In this document: in pieces, positions 25,166 through 36,834 of the stretch
How positions within the stretch are numbered: the first letter of the stretch is position 1
Layout of the letters: each line of letters starts with the position of its first letter
Assembly (NCBI RefSeq): GCF_017654505.1
Contig: NC_054536.1
Location: 32,010,446-32,074,445 of the forward strand
Source: Polyodon spathula
Taxonomy: Eukaryota; Chordata; Actinopteri; Acipenseriformes; Polyodontidae
Direction of reading: 5' to 3'
Length of the DNA: 64,000 nt
Program-made: the position numbers and the translations under genes
The notes under the pieces: generated by a model
Seen by the model: only the letters and a program-made list of their open reading frames with translations
Told to the model about the DNA's origin: nothing
Database searches by the model: none

Positions 25166-25305
25166 AGTACTGTGCAAAAGCTTTAGGCAGGTGTGAAAAA
25201 ATGCTGTAAAGTAAGAATGCTTTCAAAAATAGTCATGTTAATAGATTATATTTATCAATTAACAAAATGCAAAGTGAGTGAACAGAAGACAAATCTACAT
25301 CAAAC
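25166..25305. mobile_element. Truncated Tc1 terminal arm
   Basis: About 140 bases starting cagtactgtgcaaaag. They align closely with the outer part of the left terminal repeat of the Tc1 element at 59454 (taggcaggtgtgaaaaaatg, then attatatttatcaattaac). A TA precedes it as expected. The homology stops near 25305, where the reverse-transcriptase fragment begins, and no transposase or opposite arm is present. Confidence 0.85.
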
Positions 25306-26464
25306 CTTTTCTTGGTGGTTGCTCCCCTGGACGGAGGAATATTGTCTTTTGTGTGTAATGCTTTGATGGATCTGGTGGCAACTTATTGGTCAGGTTACAC
25401 TTCTCTTTCAATGCTCCTTTTCCATGCTGAACTTGCCCCATAATATCACTAATTCGAAGGGCAGCCTTAGCATCTTCCATAGCTTTCTTTGCTGCCCATT
25501 TTCTTCCAGTTTTCAACACAGGTGCTGCCTCCCTTATGAATTTGTCATGTGAATCTACTAATATCATTTCCAGTCGGACATTAGCACACTTAAACTCCTC
25601 GGTTAGAGCAGAGGCTGGTAGCTGCAGTATTCCTGAGGCAGCGTGGAACTCCCAAACATTTCCTGATGTATTAACTGATTAAAGCTTCCAGCTTCTCAAC
25701 TGTTGTCAAGGAAACCCCGTTACAGTCAGTGGCCACAGCAGTCTTGGCAGTAGACCAAACTGAAAGCATCAGAGTTTCAGTTTGCCCAGTAAAGCACTGC
25801 TGACTATGCTCTTCAACCCTTCTACTGCTTGTTGTCTAATTTCTCCCACACAAACTGTGTCCTTTAGATCCCCGTCGTACCATCTCCTAAGACTTTTCAC
25901 AGGCTTCTCGAACACTGTTGGTATTGCCTCACCATTAATGTAGAACCTTTTATCTACTACTTTACCTTTAATTATAGAGATGCTCCTTGATTTAATGGGC
26001 TTGAATTTCATTTGTGCCCATTCAATGTTATTGTTTAATTTGCCCAATAACCGATTAGTGTAGACTACTGTTGTTGTCATGTCATCCATGTATGCTTGAA
26101 TTGGTGGTAGTCGCATTCCAGAAGCCAAATGCTCTCCTCCCACTTCCCATTTTGATGCCTTGATAATTACTTCCATTGTCATGGTAAAAGCCAGTGGAGA
26201 AATGGTACATCCTGCCATTATTCCCATTTTTAGACATTGCCATGTAGAGTTGAATTCTGAAGTTGAAAAAATAAATTGCAAATCTCCAAAGTAGTCTTTC
26301 ACTAAATTTGCTCTTGTCATCAGTACGCCGAAAAAATCAAATGATGCCCAAAGAAGTTCATGTGGCACTGAATGTCACATGGAGCTCCTTCCTCTCCTTT
26401 TTAGCTGATTCAATTTGTTGTATATTATGCTAATGTGTTCTAAGCATCCTGGGAAACCTGGAAT
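25306..26464 (-). pseudogene. Non-LTR-like reverse transcriptase element, 3' part
   Basis: Seen on the minus strand: a start PGFPGCLEHISIIYNKL (26464-26415); an RT palm with GIMAGCTISPLAF (about 26215-26180) and a YMDD box (26079-26093); then KFKPIKSRSISI, a SLRRWYDGDLKDTV block and LLGKLKL, then a decayed stretch to VKTGRKW-like text (LKTGRKWAAKKAMEDAKAAL) ending near 25306. Known: a G-C-T/A-I-S-P motif B with Y-M-D-D occurs in a large, poorly named RT family common in fish and cnidarian genomes. I place it near R2/NeSL-like elements only tentatively. It has stops and shifts and is interrupted by CR1 copy 2; the upstream half is at 28917-29300. Confidence 0.75.
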
Positions 26465-28916
26465 TAGAAATGCGTGTAGCAAAGGAGAAGCCATACTAAT
26501 GGGGGATTTCAACTTCCCCCATATAAAATGGGAAAACCCGGTGGGGAGCACGACGGATGAAACTGAAATGGTGTAAATGACAAATGACTGCTTTCTAACA
26601 CAATTTGTCAAGGCACTGACTAGAGGGGAGGCATGCCTTGATTTAGTCTTTTCAAATAACGAAGACAGAATAACTAAAACAGAGGTCATAGAACCACTAG
26701 CAAACTCAAACCACAACATGGTCTCATTTGAAATATTTTTTAAAACCCCCAAAGTAATGACTAAAGCTAAGGTTTACAATTTTAGAAAAGCAAACTATAA
26801 AGGTATGAAACAAAGACTAACAGAAGTAGATTGGAGTAAAATAGAGAAAACATCCACAGAAAAAGGATGGCTGTTCTTCAAAAGTGTAGTACTAGGGGCA
26901 CAAAACAATTACATCCCTAAAGTAGACAAATCTAAATGTAAAACTAAATTGCCAAAATGGCTTAATAGATCAATTAAAAAAAATATTCAGTGAAAAAAGG
27001 CACTTTACAGAGTGTTAAGAAGGGACCAAAAAGAAAGTATGCAGAAAGAGTACATGGAACTGCAAATGCAAGTCAAACAGGAAGTTAGAAAGGCCAAGAA
27101 AGAAATAGAAATGAACATTGCTAAAGGGGCTAAAACCAATTCCAAAATATTTTTCCAATATTACAACAGCAAGAGAACATTCAAAGAGGAGGTTAAATGT
27201 CTAAGAGATACAAACGACAAAATCGTAGATGAAGGAAAAAAAATAGCAAATATATTAAATGATTACTTTTCACAAGTTTTTACAAAGGAGGATACGGACA
27301 ACATGCCCCACATGTCATCCAGTTCCTATCCAGTTTTAAATAACTTTATCATAACTGAGGCAGAAGTGTTAAAGGGACTAGGAGCTCTTAAAATAAACAA
27401 ATCCCCTGGGCTGGATGAGATCCTCCCAATAGTACTCAAAGAAATTAAAGACGTTATTTACAAACCGCTAAGCAAGATCATGCAGCAGTCTTTTGACACA
27501 GGGGTGGTACCGACAGACTGGAAAATTGCAAACGTAATACCGATCCACAAAAAGGGAAACAAAACTGAACCAGGTAACTACAGACCAGTAAGCCTGACTT
27601 CTATTATATGCAAACTTATGGAAACTATAATAAGATCCAAAATGGAAAATTACCTATATGGTAACAGGGTCCTGGGAGACAGTCAACATGGTTTTAGGAA
27701 AGGGAGATCGTGTCTAACTAACTTGCTTGATTTTTTTGAGGATGCAACATCGATAATGGATAATTGCAAAGCATATGACATGGTTTATTTAGATTTCCAG
27801 AAAGCTTTTGACAAAGTCCCGCACAAAAGATTAATTCTCAAACTGAATGCAGTAGGGATTCAAGGAAACACTTGTACATGGATTAGGGAGTGGTTAACTT
27901 GTAGAAAACAGAAAGTACTGATTAGAGGAAAAACCTCAGAATGGAGTGTGGTAACCAGTGGTGTACCACAGGGATCAGTATTAGGTCCTCTGCTATTCCT
28001 GATCTACATTAATGATTTAGATTCTGGTATAGTAAGCAAACTTGTTAAATTTGCAGACAACACAAAAATAGGAGGAGTGGCAAACACAGTTGCAGCAGCA
28101 AAGGTCATTCAAAATGATCTAGACAAGATTCAGAACTGGGCAGACACATGGCAAATGACATTTAATAGAGAAAAATGTAAGGTACTGCATGCAGGAAATA
28201 AAAATGTGCATTATAAATATCATATGGGAGATACTGAAATTGGAGAAGGAATCTATGAAAAAGACGTAGGAGTTTTTTTTGGCTCAGAAATGTCTTCATC
28301 TAGACAATGTGGGGAAGCTACAAAAAGGCCAACAAGATGCTCAGATACATTGTGAAAAGTGCTGAATTTAAATCAAGGGAAGTAATGTTAAAACTGTACA
28401 ATGCATTAGTAAGACCTCATCTTGAATATTGTGTTCAGTTCTGGTCACCTCGCTATAAAAAAGATATTGCTGCTCTAGAAAGAGTGCAAAGGCATTTAAA
28501 AAGTTTAAAAGGCATGTCAAATGCAGACAGGCTAAAAGAATTGAATCTGTTCAGTCTTGAACAAAGAAGACTACGCGGCGACCTAATTCAAGCATTCAAA
28601 ATACTAAAAGGTATTGACAATGCCGACCCAAGGGACTTTTTCAACCTGAAAAAAGAAACAAGGACCAGGGGTCACAAATGAAGATTAGACAGAGGGGCAT
28701 TCAGAACAGAAAATAGGAGGCACTTTTTTACACAGAGAGTCGTGAGGGTCTGGAATCAACTCCCCAGTAATGTTGTTGAAGCTGACACCCTGGGATCTTT
28801 CAAGAAGCTGCTTGATGAGATTCTTGGATCAATAAGCTACTAACAACCAAACGAGCAAGATGGGCCGAATGGCCTCCTCTCGTTTGTAACCTTTCTTATG
28901 TTCTTATGTTCTTATG
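26465..28916 (+). mobile_element. CR1-clade LINE, copy 2 (5'-truncated), nested in the RT element
   Basis: Homologous to 7312-9784 of copy 1, with the same 3' terminus and ttatgttc octamers (about 28893-28915). It begins abruptly at attagaaatgcgtg, the usual 5' truncation. Flanks carry a 4-base repeat GAAT (26461-26464 and 28916-28919), one base of which could also belong to the tail. Its insertion interrupts the older minus-strand RT element, so it is the younger of the two. Confidence 0.92.
26473..28843 (+). pseudogene. CR1 ORF2, copy 2: endonuclease end, RT and C-terminus, broken
   Basis: The longest open part is 27012-28355 (447 codons), carrying the complete RT (NYRPVSLTS, QHGFRKGRSC, GVPQGSVLGPLLF) with the catalytic box changed to FADN at about 28053. 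Breaks: a stop near 26574, TGA near 26991, a frame change near 28320, loss of several codons after RVQR near 28493, and TGA near 28679. The C-terminal text continues to LLDEILGSISY and its stop near 28843. Confidence 0.9.
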
Positions 28917-29300
28917 AATGCCCCCTTTTTGTACTGAAGTGTCAATGATGCAGTTCTTTAATAGGTAGGTTGACAATTTCGGATCAATAGTTCTGAAGAA
29001 AATCTTGCTTTCTACGTTTAATAGGGAAATAGGGCAAAACTGACTGATGCTTGTAGAATCTTTTTCTTTTGGTATAAAGACTCCACCTGCTTGGCGCTAT
29101 GCTCTTGGTAGAACCTGTTTTTCCTATGCCACTTTCATAAATTTCCACAGGATTTATAGAAGTCCTGAAGTACTCTTGTACACTCTGTATGGAACTCCAT
29201 TAGGGCCTGGAGATGATGAAGCCCTTGCTTTTTTCATAGCTTGATCTACTTCTTTCCACTTAGGTGCACAGTCCTCCATTAATCCACATAATGTACCGCA
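28917..29300 (-). pseudogene. Same reverse transcriptase element, 5' part beyond the CR1 insertion
   Basis: Minus-strand reading: LMEDCAPKWKEVDQAMKKA (about 29275-29215), SSPGPNGVPYRVYKS (about 29212-29165), GGVFIPKEKDSTSISQFCPI (about 29085-29025), SLLNVESKIFF, then CIIDTSVQKGG at the CR1 junction. These are the RT motifs expected just upstream of the palm. Removing CR1 copy 2 joins ...VQKGGI to PGFPGCLEH... in one frame, showing the two pieces were one element. Internal stops are present near 29157 and 29130. Confidence 0.75.
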
Positions 29301-30765
29301 GGTTTCACATACTGTACAACCTTACCTTTCACCCTGATCAGTGAGGTACACACAGACAGTGTACAACAGCTTCCTGTTATAATGCTGTTAGCTGAACAAT
29401 GAGCTGACCAGTCTGCAACAGCAGTGTGATTTGGGTCCGAGTTCTGGGTTCATATGTACTCCTGCTTTTAGGTTTAGCTTTTTTTTCTGTTCAATGACAC
29501 ACAAATAAAACCAGATAAAAAAAAGAATGAGAAGACACCAGGAATGAAGTGGCATACTGCACTCGAGGAATAGTTTAAACATATAACTGTATGCATTGCA
29601 AGTATTTAATTATCAACATGAAAGGAAAGTTTGTGTAGACCTTGCATCCCCTCGACAGCGTGCTCCTGACTTCTTGAATGGCAGCCAACTTAGATCAACA
29701 GGTCTCCACACTTTTAGAAAAAAGTGTAGCAAACAAATACCTGGGTATTTAAACTCACAATCCCCCACCACTAAATGCTACAGATAGGAAGGGAGGGCTG
29801 CTAACTTTCTTTTGAAGTCAATATGCACAGCTCATGGAAACATTTTCATGAGAAGTATGTTCCTGCCTCTTATAAGACAAATGACAGTGCTTTTATTTAC
29901 TGAAAAAAAAATCCTTATCAAAAACAATAAACCTTTCAACCCTACAAACTGCATTATACAAGAATCTCCAAAGTCACCTGCAATGTCTGCAACACCAAAT
30001 GAGCGAGCCTATATAATCTTTTGAACAGTACAGTACATACAATACTATACATGGAAGTCATTATTTTACCCAATAAATTATTTGCTCAAATTCATAGTTA
30101 AGAAGCTCTAAGAAATAAACGTTTTTGTGTCTTTTTCTCCACCCAAAATCAATCAATCAATTAAAAAAAGCTGATGCATTATAAAAAAAATAAAAATAAA
30201 AACAAAGTACCTTTAAAAGCCAGCTCAATCTTCATGTGGATGCTGTGGGGTGTTTTACAAAATTACTCTATTAGTCTCTGAAAACAGAAATCTCTGAAAA
30301 CAAATCAAGCCATGGCAGGACAGTTGAGACCCATGTTAAAAGACATGCTATGAGTACAGCTAATACTGTAGGTCAATATTCAGAAAAATTAAATAGAAGC
30401 CTGGGCTGTCCTGTTTTTTGCCCTGTATAAATATCTTGTGAATATACAAGTATGATTTTAAATAGGTAATACATTGAATATTAAAGAGTTTTAATAACAC
30501 AAAATACACATTTTTTATTGCAGCTGCAGTAGCTGCTCTTCAGTTCTAGTTTCTTGCCACAGACATGTGAAGGCTAGTGATGTGATACTTTGGACCAAGT
30601 TTCCATTTGCTTCTCGCAGTACACACATGTGCACTAGATGGTGCTGTTGTTTACAAATATAAAGAAGCTTTGACTGATCTAGGATACATTACAGCTGTGT
30701 ACAGCAACTAGATCTCCTGAACTGTCAAAGACCTTTAAGACAGACTTTAACACAAACACACATAC

Positions 30766-30800
<35 letters not shown>

Positions 30801-32109
30801 AGATTATGCTATTAGAACCACTCAGAATGATTGAAACCATCATTCAAATATAAGGGAGCAGTAAACTAAGAAACTATTCCTGTTAAACAGTATTAACATA
30901 CTAATACAGACTGTCAAACACAAGCTCCCAGTTCAAAGACCAATGCTTTTATACCAATCTGTTTATATAAGGTATTCAGCTGCCACCCATGGGGAGCTCA
31001 TTACAACTTGTCAAGTTAAATCTCAGCTAGGATTCCATGGGGAGCCAGACTGGTTGATTGATGGTAGTGTAGGTTACTCCACCTTCTTGAGGACCATTCT
31101 CCACCACAGAGCCATTTGGAACAAGCCTTTTGAGGCTACCACTTCCACTTGCTTCTCGTTCACATTTCTGCATTTTAACAACCCTCACTGACACCTGTCA
31201 TTAGGGGACTGATGCTATCAGCAATATTATCATTTAAAGACAGCAGGCAATGCTGGAAATCCTGTACGTCATTGCGGTCACGTTGCAAAACTCTTCAAAA
31301 CCCCAAAGATACTGAAGATTTTCAGCATGATATCTGCCAGTACAAGCCAATATCATCTTGAAGAATGAGACAATTATAGGTGATGTCTAACCATGCCAAA
31401 TTTGAAACAAATACCGAACATCCCCAAACAAAGCATTTCAATCGTGCCGCGAGTGGATTGATACAGCTGTATCTCCCCCATCACGCAGGATTGACACAAG
31501 TATATTTTTGTTTTCCTAACCTCATAACAAGACTGCTTGTGGGAAATAAAACAGATGGATGTGGTCACCCTGCATCTGCATCTGCATCTGATCTATAAAG
31601 TACTCAATCTCAAGCTCTCTAGCACGGTTCCCATATACCTTAAGAGTGAGCGAAATGCATACATTTCACAGCACTGTCATAACCCTACACCTTAATAAAG
31701 AGCAGAAACACATTTAACTATCAGCTCTGTGCACTTTAATGATCAGAATCATCAATAAAGTCACTCAATCCTGAGCTCCCCAGCACTGTCACTACCCCTG
31801 ACCTTGAGGAAAGCTGCATTCTATTCTAATGCAAGCCCCAGGTGCTTTCGGACATGACGACAAACAGCAGAAATAGCAGACCCATCAGCCTCTGTGGCAA
31901 AGAGTGAAATACATTTTTTAAAGCCTTATCTCAGAGAATGATTGCTTCTATGAGTGTTGTGCACAAAATCCATTACATTCTCTAAACTAATCATTCTCCA
32001 AACTAATCAGCAGTACTAAATGGGCAGCTAACGGTGTGCATTTGAACTAAAAGCAGCATGATTCTAACCAAAGGAAACGACTGCCTGTTGACTCGTAAGA
32101 ATCATATAA
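29301..32109. other. Intronic DNA without a recognised gene
   Basis: A+T-rich. Frames at 29596, 29812, 30943 and 31380 are short and lack domains. It contains the CA/TA/TG microsatellite at 30752-30800 and a short gcatct repeat (about 31569-31588). Confidence 0.5.
30752..30800. repeat. Compound (CA)(TA)(TG) microsatellite
   Basis: The tract runs from ACAC through ATATAT to TGTGTG, so it is largely self-complementary and could extrude a hairpin. Confidence 0.9.
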
Positions 32110-32604
32110 CCGATGCATAGAAGAAAAACAAAACTTACACAGAATAAAAACAGGGGCGGGGCACTTTCCCCAGGGGGGGTATATGTAGCAAAACACACAT
32201 GCCTCAATGGCCACCTCCCCCCTTAAAATTCCAAAAGTTTCGCTCAAAGTTCTGGGCCAAGAACAGGGTCTTTAAGGTGTTGATGGGCAGCAATGTTGCC
32301 AGTAGCCAGGCTACTACTGGCCATGTTGTCAGCAGACATGCTGACAGTGGGGCGAATCTATCCCCCCACAGTACCACTGGCAGCAGAAATGCAGACGTGC
32401 TGACAGCTCCCAGACTGACTCCTTCAGCCGGGGCAAGTCCAACAGTGAAAAAGCTGCTGGGGTTGGTGGTCTCCAGACCTCCCCCAAGATCTACAGCAGC
32501 GAAACTGCTGTGGGGGAAGGTGGTCTACTTTCCCCCCTTCATAGCTGGAAGATCCCTCTGGGGGGACTCCAGCCCCCAGAACTCCTGCAGCGAAATGGCA
32601 ACCC

Positions 32605-32697
32605 CAGGTGATGCGAAGCAACTGGCAGTCCCAGGCGATGCGGAACAACTGGCAGTCCCAGGCGATGCGGAGCAACTGGCAGCCCCAGGCGATGCCA
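32605..32697. repeat. 27-base tandem repeat
   Basis: About 3.4 copies of a unit containing gatgcggaacaactggcag and tcccaggc, with few differences. Nine codons per unit keeps any reading frame. Confidence 0.9.
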
Positions 32698-33135
32698 GAC
32701 AGGCATCCTTGGGTGAAGCGAGAAAGGCATCCTTGGGCGAAGATGTGGGGGGAGTCAGGACAAGCTGGGGTGCGTGTTTTAGCCCACTTCTTGGCCACTG
32801 CGGTCAGGCTTTTCCCAGTGCTTCCCTCAGCAGCCTATGCACGGTCTGCTGAGGACCGCCAGCATCTGGTCCTGGTCCTTCTGGTGAAGGGAGAGGCAGC
32901 TCCTGCTCCTCTCCCCCTGATGGAGGCAGAGGCAGCTCCAGCTCCTCTCCTTGTGATGGTGGGGGAAGTGATACCAGCGGCATTCATACTCTGCTGGTGG
33001 GGGAAATGATACCTGCAGGTATTCATCCTCTGCTGGTGGAAAGGGACCCAGCAGGCATTCACCCTCTGCTAGTGGAGGTGGCGGACGCAGAGGCAGCTCC
33101 TGCTGCTCTGCTCCTGGCGGTTGAAGCGGTGGAGG

Positions 33136-33290
33136 TGGGAGCAGCGTGTAGCCTCATGGCAACGGAGGTGGGAGTGGCGTGTAGTCTCCTGGCAACGGAG
33201 GTGGGAGCGGCGTGTAGTCTCCTGGCAATGGAGGTGGGAGTGGCATGTAGTCTCCTGGCGACGGAGGTGGGAGCGGCGTGTAGTCTACCC
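33136..33290. repeat. 33-base tandem repeat
   Basis: Nearly five copies of ggtgggagtggcgtgtagtc plus tcctggcaacgga. The 11-codon period encodes the repeated LPPPLPGDYTP motif on the minus strand. Confidence 0.92.
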
Positions 33291-33297
33291 TTGTTGC

Positions 33298-33390
33298 AGG
33301 GGACTGGTGCAGCTCTCCCTCACTTGCAGGGGACTGCTGAGGCTCTCCCTCACTTGCAGGAGACTGGTGTGGCTCTCCCTCTCGCTCTGG
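33298..33390. repeat. 30-base tandem repeat
   Basis: Three copies of ttgcaggggactggtg plus cagctctccctcac, encoding a 10-residue repeat on the minus strand (SPASEGEPQQ type). Confidence 0.88.
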
Positions 33391-33845
33391 AGGTGAAATC
33401 AGCAGGCATTCTTCCTCTGCTGGTGGAGATTGCAACAGCAGGCATTCTCCCTCTGCTGGTGGAGGTGGGAAGGCACCCCTGGACAATCCATCATTAGTCA
33501 ATGGGACTCCAGACCGGCCCACAACTTCTCTCTGGAAACTCTGTTACCTGAGCTGCAGTTCCCTTTATCACTGCCTCCAGGTAGCAGAGGACCAACTCTA
33601 CAACTTCCTCTAGGGTTTTGGGTGTGTACTCTCGCTCCCAGGCCTCCCATTGTTCCCTGTCCATCTGCCACAGGACCTAGATGGCTATGGGCATGGACTG
33701 GGCCTCCAGCCCCGCATTCTCATTGATCCACTCCCACATCCTGACGGTGTCTTCTGCCATTGCCCTTTAATATAGATTTTTTTCTCTGCAGTACTCCTCC
33801 CGGCCTGAGTTTTGGAGGCGCTGTTGTCCCGGTTCTGACACCACA

Positions 33846-34469
33846 TGTGACAAAGACGGCTGTAGTGGGGACGTCAGACCAGAAGGAACACACAGTACTG
33901 TGAGATGAAATGATAAATGGATGCACTGCTGCGCGGTTTATTATCATAAAATAAAACAGTACAAAAACCAGGACATGACACTTGACACCAAAATAAATAG
34001 GCAAACAAAATGGACTAACACTTAAACCATCAGTGCACTAACAGACAAACACGGTGAGTCAAAACAACGGTTATATATTTATGTTTAGTTATCGTTTTAC
34101 TTTCTCCTTCTCCACACCCGTTCTCCACTCACCGAACACACAACCCAGAGTGAGTGAAAACATGCTGCTTTTATGCAGCTGTACCAAGACTCTATTGCTA
34201 ATCAATCATTCAACTGGAGTCGCGGTACAACTGCACGTGAATTAAAAAAGTACAATTCCCCATGCTCACATATTATTACATTTTACTTGCATGTGAAGTG
34301 CTGTGCAATCCTCGTGCCTAAATACAAATTAAACACTTGTGTTAAACAAACATTTTAAACACTCGTGTTACACAGACCCGTTTATATCCTGTGTACCAAT
34401 GACTATACACCAACATTAACACACGACATACAACACAAAATACACACAGGGGCGGGACACTTTGCCACA
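33846..34469 (-). repeat. 5' LTR of the non-autonomous element
   Basis: About 624 bases, TG...CA. Homologous in reverse orientation to the solo LTR at 23135-23837. It retains the U3 inverted repeat (about 34178-34228), the TATA-like gcataaaagcag (about 34166-34178, minus) and an AATAAA signal (about 33940, minus). Confidence 0.85.
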
Positions 34470-34664
34470 AGAAGGCATTACAACAGCCTTCACAACTGCT
34501 GACATAACTGCTGTGCCAAATGCTGTGAAAATAATGCAAAAACTGTATAGGCATGACATTTATATTTTTGTGACAGTTTCTGCTGTATTGCCTCTTTAAA
34601 AAAAATGCACTCAATACACATCAATTATACTGCACTTTTAAACATGCTTGGTACAACTTAAAAA

Positions 34665-34925
34665 TGATGATGATTATTATTATTATTATTAGTCATTTAG
34701 CAGATGCTTTTATCCAAAATGACTTACAGAGACAAGGGGGTGAACTATGCATCAACAACTGCTGCTGCTTACAATAGGACATCAGTTTTACAGCTCATCC
34801 AAAGGACGGAGCTCAAGGAGGTTATGTGAGTTGCTCAGAGTTGCATACAGTGAGTCAATGGCTGAGCCGGGATTTGAAACTGGTAGCAAGCCCTTTTCTT
34901 TAACCACTGGACTATATATAACTTT
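34665..34925 (-). mobile_element. tRNA-headed SINE with L2-like tail
   Basis: Minus strand: an A-box-like tagtccagtggttaaag (about 34900-34916), a B-box-like GTTTCAAATCCCGGC (about 34866-34880), a body, and the tail ctctgtaagtcattttgg, then ataaaagcatctgctaaatg, ending in (AAT)n at 34673-34690. The head gives a pol III promoter and the tail matches L2-type LINEs. The same family is present as a 3' half at 24285-24400. Confidence 0.82.
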
Positions 34926-36834
34926 TTAATTACTGTTTTAGGGACTTATTTTGATAAATTAAATCAAGTTTGAAGTCCATGAAATCTGTTCTAGAGAGGG
35001 TTAGGCACAGTTTTACGGTCACATGAAAATTAAACTCTTTTAAACTGTAAACTGCATAAAAAAATATTTCTACTTTCTATGTCTTCTTAATGGACTTATC
35101 TGCATTTGACTTGCATGAATATAACAGGTAATTTGACCAGTAGCACAACTGCTTAACTCTGTGAAATGTTAGCAGTTTTAAATAACATTTCTAGAGATTA
35201 CAGTATCACTAGTGTAATGATGGAAATTCAAAATGTATTTATGAATCCACCTGCAAAAAAAAAAAGGAGAAACGAACAGCCAGAGATTTGTCTGAAGTGA
35301 CGGAGGTAAGATAATATACTGGCTTCCCCAATAAAAATGTAGACCTAAGTAATATATTTAATATTTGTAAAAGTAGCCTATAATTTTAGGTAAATAGCCT
35401 TACACAAAATATGTTTTGCTATTTATAACAAGAAATATTCTGCATAGAAATATTGGAGGTTATTAATAATACATAAGACAAAAGACATAAGAAAAAATAT
35501 CAATTTTGATTACAGCCTATTACTGCTGATGCATCTGCTACAGCCTCTGATAGGCAAGATGAAGTTGGAAGAAAAATAAATTTGGACTGCACTGCAGCAA
35601 ACCCAAAATCAGATGATTTGAGTGCAGGCTGCCTGAATGTCAGAATGGGGGGGAACTTTTTATTTGTATTTTTTAAATGTACAAAAAAAACCTGAGGATT
35701 TTTTTTTTTAAATGGGTTAATTAGTAGATTTGTTGGGGTATTCAAAGTTTTTCTGTTAGTCATTAAATAACATTTTACAAGAGGTGTGTAGCAACGGTTG
35801 CTACTTCAGCTCTTAAAAACAGAAATCACTAACCTTTTCCAAAATTAACTGGGGGGGGGGGGGGGCAGCTGTTTTTTATTTTATTTTGTTTTTTTTACAG
35901 AACATAACTCTAGCCATACTCTGATGAAGGTCTATTATGACCGTTGTTTGTTTGCCTGTTTGTGTGAAATAAAATAAAAAATTGAATTTGAACAGCTCTG
36001 GATGCTCGGACACATATCAGCTTTTCTTCCTCCATCTTGTTTGTTCGATCTGTGAGGGCCGTCTTCTCTTGGGGAACGGAGCCTCCTACTTTTACGTGAT
36101 TGGCTGCTGGTGAGATACGTCATGAAGTGACGCTGTGAAAATTGACATTTTAATATCTCTTGCACACCACTCCGAGTGCTGCCTTCGCTGTGAATGCCTT
36201 GATTGAAAACAATAGCTTCTGCACTGTCCTCAATTGGTGTGAACACCCCTTGAAACTCTTAGTTTTCAAGCTGACTAGTTCTCCCACTATACCTGGCTAT
36301 ATTACAGTGAATCAGTTAAGGGAGTACGTTGTTTTTTCTGTGCACAATCATGGTAGATGAAACTCTTAGATGTATCCAACATTTGTAGAGGGATCATTTT
36401 GGTATGAAAATCGTCTATGCATAGAATAGCAACAGACCAGCTAAAACACCAAGAGGATCCAAACCAGCTCAGAATAGTAACCAGGTATTGTGTGAGCAAG
36501 ATGTTGCACAAAAATGTTAATTTCAGTGAGATATCAAGCTCGTTAAGGACTTGCCATTTTTGAAAATAAACCACAACTAAAACAATGGTTAACAAGAAAA
36601 ACAAATCTGACATTGAGTAAAATTCAGAATGAAAAACTACAGATACACGCTCATTCATTGAAACATACCATTTGCCAGATTATTCAAATATTTGCAGTTA
36701 CTGTTGATGGCACGCAGGATGTGTAGGAGATACATAAACAAATAAATTTCTTATCTATATAAAGCATCGCAACTCTACAGGAAAAGGTACTGTAGATATT
36801 TTACAAGATTCTCTACTTCGATCCCAGCTGCCCC
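34926..36834. other. Intronic DNA without a recognised gene
   Basis: Contains a poly(G) run at 35851-35866 and A/T homopolymers. Minus frames at 35500, 35935 and 36302 have no recognisable domain. Confidence 0.5.

Larger units (their letters stand above)
32230..33780 (-). pseudogene. Gag-like proline-rich coding remnant
   Basis: Minus-strand text after the primer-binding site: a block around 33700-33560 reading MDREQWEAWEREYTPKTLEE and VVELVLCYLEAV, then a Pro/Gly/Asp/Tyr repeat region (PPPLPGDYTPLPPP units, 33290-33135) and further tandem-repeat text to about 32600, ending in decayed sequence. No protease, RT or integrase motif and no clear CCHC knuckle was seen. Stops occur (for example near 33678). 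The plus-strand frames of 217 and 166 codons across the same region are mirror readings of the repeats. Gag identity rests on position and general resemblance, so it is tentative. Confidence 0.5.
32110..34469 (-). mobile_element. Non-autonomous LTR retrotransposon with gag-like repeat-rich interior
   Basis: Minus-strand element. Seen: an intact 5' LTR (33846-34469); beside it a primer-binding site TGGTGTCAGAACCGGGA (about 33828-33844), resembling the complement of tRNA-Leu 3' ends; an interior without RT or integrase; a purine tract (AAGGGGGGAGG, about 32216-32226); and the start of a second LTR near 32110-32175 (AAAGTGCCCCGCCCCTGT on the minus strand), which then diverges. The lower end is therefore decayed or truncated and no target duplication could be confirmed. 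Inferred: a gag-only or non-coding derivative dependent on another element. Confidence 0.7.

Noticed and set aside
32199..33497. Plus-strand 217- and 166-codon frames as host genes
   Set aside because: They read tandem repeats in the interior of a minus-strand LTR element; the frame-keeping repeat periods keep both strands open.
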